Source of the DNA: Coriobacteriales bacterium
Lineage (GTDB): Bacteria; Actinomycetota; Coriobacteriia; Coriobacteriales; UBA8131
Assembly: GCA_031272005.1 (NCBI GenBank)
Contig: JAISUQ010000009.1
Location: 1 to 16,377 of the forward strand
Direction of reading: 5' to 3'
Length of the DNA stretch: 16,377 nt
Both the position numbers and the translations under genes were made by a program. Every line of letters starts with the position of its first letter. Position 1 is the stretch's first letter. Shown here piece after piece: positions 13,337 through 16,377 of this stretch. Under the pieces are notes generated by a model that was given only the letters and a program-made list of their open reading frames with translations, ran no database searches and was not told where the DNA came from.

Positions 13337-14691
13337 CTGCCGGGATTGGGAGCCAGATCCCGGAAGCGGGTATGGTTGGAGTCAAAGGCCACGTCGATGT
13401 CGCGGGTGGCGCCATTGCGGTTCTTGCCGACAATCAGGCGGGCCGTGCCCAGTTCCGGCCTGCCTTTAGACAACGCCTCCTCCTCAGACATCGAGCGGTC
13501 GATGAAGATGACCACATCCGCATCCTGCTCAATTGAGCCAGATTCGCGCAGGTCGGAGAGCTGCGGGCGCTTGTCCTTGCGCGACTCCACCATCCGCGAC
13601 AGCTGGCTGAGCGCCAAAACCGGCACCTTCAGCTCCTTGGCCAGGATCTTCAGGCCGCGGGAGAATTCCGCCACTTCCAGATGGCGGTCGCGGGTTGGGC
13701 CGTGGGATTCCATCAGCTGCAGGTAGTCCACGACAATCAGGCCTTCGTTCTCCTGGACGTCGCGCAATTGCCGCCGGGCTTTGGCCCTGAGCTCAATCAG
13801 CGTCAGGCCGGGGGAGTCGTCGATGGCGAAGTTCAGTTCCATCAAATCGTTGCAGACCTCGTTGATGTTCTTCCAGTCGGAGTCCGAGAGGTTGCCGGAG
13901 CGCATTTTGTAAGAGTCCACAGAGGCCTCTGCGCTGATGATGCGCTGCGTCAGCTGCACGGAAGGCATTTCCAAAGAGAAGAAGGCCACGCTGTTGCCCT
14001 TACGGGCGGCGTGAACGGCGATATTGAGGGCCAGAGCTGATTTGCCGATGCCGGGGCGGGCAGCCAGAACAATCAGGTCGCCGCCGCGTAGGCCAAAGAG
14101 CAGCCGGTCCAGGTCGTGAAATCCGGTGGGGACGCCGACGATCTGATTCTTGCGTTCGCCCATCAACTCCAGCAGGTTGCTGGATTCCATCACCAACTCC
14201 TTGATGTCCTTGAAGTTGGCGTCGACCTTCTTATTTGTTACTTCGAATAGCGCTTTTTCGGCCTCCTCGATGACGCCTTCCAGATCGTCGCGCTGACTGT
14301 AACCCAGGGAGGTAATGGTGTCCGAGACCCGAATCAGCTCCCGCATCAGAGCGTGGCGTTTGACAATCTCGGCGTGATTCTCCCAATTGCTGATGGCAAA
14401 GGCGTTGTCGGCCAGCTGGGCCAGATAGACCTTGCCGCCAACGCGCTCCAGGTCGCCTTTGGCTTGGAGATGGTCGGCCAGAGTCAGCAGGTCAACAGGG
14501 GCGTTGCGTTGCGCAAGCTCCTGGATTGCGGTATAGATGGTCTGGTGCCGGGGCCTGAAGAAGTGCTCCGCGTTGACGCTGGCCAGGGCATCCAGGACGC
14601 TGTTCTTGTCCAGGATCATGGCAGCGAGCACAGCAGTCTCGGCATCAATGCTGTGCGGCGGCTCTGGTCTTCTGTAGGTTTCTTCAGTCAT
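13318..14691 (-). CDS. dnaB: Replicative DNA helicase DnaB
   Basis: This 457-residue protein is the hexameric helicase that unwinds DNA ahead of the replication fork. The N-terminal domain (about residues 12-115) shows P-H-S-I-D-A-E-T-A-V-L-A-A-M-I and the F-F-R-P-R-H-Q-T-I-Y segment that interacts with primase. The RecA-like domain carries G-V-P-T-G-F-H-D-L-D (186-195), Walker A A-R-P-G-I-G-K-S-A (211-219), the catalytic Glu in F-F-S-L-E-M-P (238-243), Walker B I-V-V-D-Y-L-Q-L-M (319-327), A-L-S-Q-L-S-R (360-366), the R-E-S-G-S-I-E-Q-D-A-D motif (382-392) and the K-N-R-N-G arginine finger (423-427). There is no intein. In many Actinomycetota dnaB follows rplI; here it lies upstream of rpsF, facing away. 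No Shine-Dalgarno precedes the ATG, and a -10 sits 9 bases upstream, so the mRNA is probably leaderless. Confidence 0.96.
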   Translation of the reverse strand: MTEETYRRPEPPHSIDAETAVLAAMILDKNSVLDALASVNAEHFFRPRHQTIYTAIQELAQRNAPVDLLTLADHLQAKGDLERVGGKVYLAQLADNAFAISNWENHAEIVKRHALMRELIRVSDTITSLGYSQRDDLEGVIEEAEKALFEVTNKKVDANFKDIKELVMESSNLLELMGERKNQIVGVPTGFHDLDRLLFGLRGGDLIVLAARPGIGKSALALNIAVHAARKGNSVAFFSLEMPSVQLTQRIISAEASVDSYKMRSGNLSDSDWKNINEVCNDLMELNFAIDDSPGLTLIELRAKARRQLRDVQENEGLIVVDYLQLMESHGPTRDRHLEVAEFSRGLKILAKELKVPVLALSQLSRMVESRKDKRPQLSDLRESGSIEQDADVVIFIDRSMSEEEALSKGRPELGTARLIVGKNRNGATRDIDVAFDSNHTRFRDLAPNPGSYSSTS

Positions 14692-14692
14692 A

Positions 14693-14701
14693 GGTGGATA
14701 A
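14693..14701 (-). promoter_or_regulatory. DnaA-box-like nonamer at the dnaB transcript start
   Basis: The minus strand reads TTATCCACC, eight of nine matches to the DnaA box TTATCCACA. It overlaps the last base of the predicted -10 and the first bases of the transcript. A second nonamer at 14776-14784, TAACCCACA on the minus strand, has seven of nine matches. Single degenerate boxes occur by chance, so DnaA control is only a suggestion. Confidence 0.3.
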
Positions 14702-14709
14702 TCATAGCA
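14701..14709 (-). promoter_or_regulatory. Extended -10 promoter of dnaB, leaderless transcript
   Basis: The minus strand reads TGCTATGAT: the TG extension, one base, and TATGAT (five of six). Nine bases separate it from the dnaB ATG. With a usual spacing of about 7 bases the transcript would start only a few bases before the ATG, and no Shine-Dalgarno is present. Confidence 0.5.
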
Positions 14710-14840
14710 CAGCTGCCCGCTGCGATGGCGGCGCCTGCGCGTCGATTTTCAACCTGATTTTCAAGCGGAGTTACCTGTGGGTTATCAAGCGGGTGCAAGC
14801 GTTTCTCCGGATTTCTCCGTTCCAGAAAAGTTCGAGAATC

Positions 14841-14884
14841 ATCCGACTGAAATCCGACTGAAATCCGACTGGAATCCGACTGAC
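14841..14884. repeat. Four tandem 11-bp direct repeats (ATCCGACTGAA-type)
   Basis: Four head-to-tail units begin at 14841, 14852, 14863 and 14874. The first two are ATCCGACTGAA, the third ends GGA and the fourth ends GAC. An 11-bp period puts the units on nearly the same helix face. They lie about 80 bases before the rpsF -35 and 130 bases before the dnaB -10. They could be iterated protein-binding sites or a replication-slippage product. Confidence 0.75.
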
Positions 14885-14963
14885 GTGGGGTTTAAAGGAC
14901 AGATTGGCCTGTCATACTATGGACAACTGGCACACGGTTTTCTCCATGTCGGTTGGCGCAGGT

Positions 14964-14992
14964 TTGCAACGTCGGCGTTGAAGTGTTAGACT
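14964..14992 (+). promoter_or_regulatory. Predicted promoter of the rpsF operon
   Basis: TTGCAA (14964-14969) is a four-of-six -35, followed by 17 bases and TAGACT (14987-14992, four of six), with a TG extension at 14984-14985. The transcript would start near 14999, leaving a leader of about 64 bases. Confidence 0.48.
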
Positions 14993-15017
14993 ACCCAAGC
15001 ACATTTCCTGCTTGGGT
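14993..15017 (+). repeat. 8-bp inverted repeat upstream of rpsF
   Basis: ACCCAAGC at 14993-15000 pairs exactly with GCTTGGGT at 15010-15017 around a 9-base loop. If the promoter above is right, the left arm is mostly not transcribed, so this would be a DNA site; if transcription starts further upstream it is a leader hairpin. Confidence 0.4.
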
Positions 15018-15028
15018 CGAGCCTTCAT

Positions 15029-15047
15029 GACCTGAGCCGCTTAAGTC
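15029..15047 (+). promoter_or_regulatory. CCG-containing leader stem, possible S6:S18 site
   Basis: GACCTGAG (15029-15036) and CTTAAGTC (15040-15047) can form a stem with one mismatch and one G-T pair, with CCG (15037-15039) exposed at the tip. rpsF leaders in many bacteria carry an S6:S18-binding RNA in which an unpaired CCG is recognised. The fit here is partial: the CCG is in a loop, not a bulge. Confidence 0.27.
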
Positions 15048-15062
15048 CAGAGGAGGTGAAAG

Positions 15063-15374
15063 ATGAAGGCTTATGAACTGTTGTTCTTTGTCAGCCCCAC
15101 CCTTGAAGAAGAGGCCCGCGAGGCTACCCTGAAGCGTGTTGAGACCACGATTACCGCTCAGGATGGCGTGGTGGACAATGTCGAGGAATGGGGCAAACGC
15201 AAGCTTGCCTTTGAGGTGGACAAGCTCAGCGAGGGCGACTACATCCTGGTCGACTTCCACACTGATCCAACCACAATCGCTGAGATCGACCGTGTGCTGC
15301 GCATCACCGATGCTGTCAAGCGCTACATGATTGTAGCCCGCAAGGATCGCGACCTCGCTGCAGCATCGGCCTGA
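15063..15374 (+). CDS. rpsF: 30S ribosomal protein bS6
   Basis: This 103-residue protein is the small-subunit protein that pairs with uS18 on the central domain of 16S rRNA. It opens with K-A-Y-E-L-L-F-F-V-S-P, the conserved first strand of bS6. It contains V-E-E-W-G-K-R-K-L-A-F-E-V (residues 40-52), G-D-Y-I-L-V-D-F and L-R-I-T-D-A-V-K-R-Y-M-I-V, all bS6 hallmarks. AGAGGAGGTGAA lies just before the ATG, a near-perfect ribosome-binding site. It is the first gene of an operon with ssb, rpsR and rplI, a conserved bacterial arrangement. The pattern of conserved residues looks coriobacterial. The length is normal. Confidence 0.97.
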   Translation: MKAYELLFFVSPTLEEEAREATLKRVETTITAQDGVVDNVEEWGKRKLAFEVDKLSEGDYILVDFHTDPTTIAEIDRVLRITDAVKRYMIVARKDRDLAAASA

Positions 15375-15420
15375 CCGACAGCCCCATGGGGGCACCACGA
15401 CCAACAGAGGTGAGAGAGCA

Positions 15421-15894
15421 ATGAGCATCAACAGAGTAGTGATCAGTGGTAACCTGACGCGTGACCCCGAGTTGCGCCAGACCAGCACCGGCATGCCCGT
15501 ATTGGGCATCGGTGTGGCCGTCAACGATCGCCGCAAGAACGCCAGCACCGGTGAGTGGGAGGATTTCCCCAACTTCATCGACTGCACGATGTTCGGCACG
15601 CGGGCGGAGAGCGTTTCGCGCTTTTTGTCCAAAGGCGCCAAAGTGGCCATCGAAGGGAAACTGCGCTGGTCGCAGTGGGAGCGCGACGGCCAGAAGCGGA
15701 GCAAGATTGAGGTCATCATCGACGAGATCGAGTTTCTCCCCACATCCCGCGATGGCAATGCCGGAGGTGGTGGCGGTGGTGGCGCTGGCAGTTACAATGC
15801 TGCGCCGACGCCGGCAGTCACGGCCGGAGCGGAAGCCGAAATACCGGCTGCTCCGGACATATCAATCTATGAGGACGGGGACATCCCGTTTTAG
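15421..15894 (+). CDS. ssb: Single-stranded DNA-binding protein SSB
   Basis: This 157-residue protein binds single-stranded DNA during replication and repair. The OB-fold covers about residues 1-105 with S-I-N-R-V-V-I-S-G-N-L-T-R-D-P-E-L-R, F-I-D-C-T-M-F-G-T-R-A-E and S-K-G-A-K-V-A-I-E-G-K-L-R. A Gly-rich, low-complexity linker (about 113-145) leads to the acidic C-terminal tip D-G-D-I-P-F, which recruits replication partners. The ATG follows AGAGGTGAG. The 46-base gap to rpsF holds the palindrome CCCCATGGGG at 15382-15391. Co-expression with ribosomal proteins is normal for this operon. Confidence 0.97.
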   Translation: MSINRVVISGNLTRDPELRQTSTGMPVLGIGVAVNDRRKNASTGEWEDFPNFIDCTMFGTRAESVSRFLSKGAKVAIEGKLRWSQWERDGQKRSKIEVIIDEIEFLPTSRDGNAGGGGGGGAGSYNAAPTPAVTAGAEAEIPAAPDISIYEDGDIPF

Positions 15895-15979
15895 GACGCC
15901 GTTGGGAGTGCTGTTGGCATCCCGGTGGCCGGAGCCCGCATGATGCGGACGCCGCCTGAAAAGTAAGGAGGCACGAAAA

Positions 15980-16243
15980 GTGGCAGAATTCGTTCGCCAA
16001 CAACGGAAGAAATATTGTCAGTTCTGCAAGGACAATGTCAGTTTTATCGATTACAAGGACGCTGTGCTGATTCGCAAGTTCATGACCGATCGCGGCAAAA
16101 TCAAGCCCCGGCGCGTCACCGGTACCTGCACTCAGCATCAGCATGAGCTGGCCAGTGCTGTCAAGCGGGCCCGCGAGATGGCTCTGGTTCCGTATGCGGT
16201 TCCTGTGGTGAGTAACCGCATCGACCGCAAGAGCCGCGGATAA
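15980..16243 (+). CDS. rpsR: 30S ribosomal protein uS18
   Basis: This 87-residue protein forms the heterodimer with bS6 on the 30S platform. Typical motifs are Y-K-D-A-V-L-I-R-K-F-M-T-D-R-G-K-I-K-P-R-R-V-T-G-T (residues 25-49) and A-V-K-R-A-R-E-M-A-L-V-P-Y. Cys13, Cys16, Cys50 and His53 form a set that fits the zinc-containing (C+) version of uS18. The start is GTG, with TAAGGAGG at 15964-15971 and 8 bases of spacing. The 85-base gap after ssb contains CCGCATGATGCGG near 15943, a weak hairpin. It is followed 12 bases later by rplI. Confidence 0.97.
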   Translation: MAEFVRQQRKKYCQFCKDNVSFIDYKDAVLIRKFMTDRGKIKPRRVTGTCTQHQHELASAVKRAREMALVPYAVPVVSNRIDRKSRG

Positions 16244-16255
16244 CGAGGTGTGCAG

Positions 16256-16377
16256 ATGAAAGTAATACTATTAGAGGAACTAAAAGGTCGCGGAGGCGAG
16301 GGTGACGTCGTTGAGGTTGCCACCGGCTATGCCGTGAACTTCCTGTTTCCCAAAAAGATTGCCATCTCGGCAACGCC
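16256..16377 (+). CDS. rplI: 50S ribosomal protein bL9, N-terminal part (runs off window)
   Basis: The first 40 residues are present; the 3' end is outside the window. M-K-V-I-L-L-E-E-L-K-G-R-G-G-E-G-D-V-V is the conserved start of bL9, followed by V-A-T-G-Y-A-V-N-F-L-F-P-K-K-I-A, the N-terminal rRNA-binding domain that sits at the base of the L1 stalk. GAGGTG at 16245-16250 lies 5 bases before the ATG. It is the expected fourth gene of the rpsF operon. Confidence 0.95.
   Translation, partial: MKVILLEELKGRGGEGDVVEVATGYAVNFLFPKKIAISAT

Larger units (their letters stand above)
14692..15062. other. Divergent dnaB/rpsF intergenic region
   Basis: These 371 bases separate divergent dnaB and rpsF. 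They hold the dnaB -10 element, four tandem 11-bp repeats, degenerate DnaA-box-like nonamers, the rpsF promoter and leader hairpins, which are listed separately. A 70-codon frame at 14777-14989 has no ribosome-binding site or recognisable domain and spans the repeats, so it is not called. Confidence 0.5.

Noticed and set aside
14841..14884. CRISPR array
   Set aside because: The 11-bp units are adjacent with no spacers, and no cas genes are present.
14777..14989. 70-codon plus-strand frame between dnaB and rpsF
   Set aside because: It has no ribosome-binding site or recognisable family, spans the 11-bp repeat array and overlaps the rpsF promoter.

Overview
The window looks like a chromosomal segment of a member of the class Coriobacteriia (Actinomycetota). 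The basis is the family resemblance of the bS6, SSB, uS18 and bL9 proteins, the rpsF-ssb-rpsR-rplI gene order, fairly high G+C, and gene starts that use GTG and TTG as well as ATG. This placement comes from recognition, not from a search. No tRNA, rRNA, CRISPR array or complete insertion sequence was seen.

Bases 1-3400 form an accessory region. They hold the 3' end of an AbiEii/AbiGii-like nucleotidyltransferase toxin, a decayed C-terminal scrap of a YjbQ-family gene, a GNAT acetyltransferase with a large low-complexity insert, a short QueG-like 8-cysteine iron-sulfur protein, and an AT-richer three-gene cassette. The cassette is DUF3791, then DUF3990 (ADP-ribosyltransferase-like), then an unrecognised 95-residue protein. 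It has its own extended -10 promoter and is the best candidate for a poorly described system, probably toxin-antitoxin-like or anti-phage.

Bases 3466-10200 are mostly on the minus strand. A peptide-type ABC importer operon runs from a lipoprotein binding protein (9840) through two permeases to two ATPases (ending 4331), followed 43 bases later by a tributyrin-esterase-like hydrolase. The operon has a good sigma-70 promoter near 10176-10204, a 14-bp palindrome at the predicted transcript start, a leader of about 330 nt with several hairpins, and a perfect 14-bp stem-loop between the binding-protein and first permease genes.

Bases 10495-13336 carry a pyridoxamine-5'-phosphate-oxidase-like protein (+), a HAD phosphatase (-) and rmuC (+). 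A perfect 17-bp inverted repeat separates the first two genes. A related copy of its arm lies in the promoter region of the ABC operon, so a dispersed REP-like element is present.

Bases 13318-16377 carry DNA replication and ribosome genes. dnaB (-) converges on rmuC with a 19-base 3' overlap and appears to be leaderless. Divergent from it is the rpsF-ssb-rpsR-rplI operon (+), with rplI cut by the window end. The 371-base region between them contains four tandem 11-bp repeats, possible DnaA-box-like sites, an extended -10 promoter for rpsF and a CCG-containing stem that might be an S6:S18 autoregulatory site.
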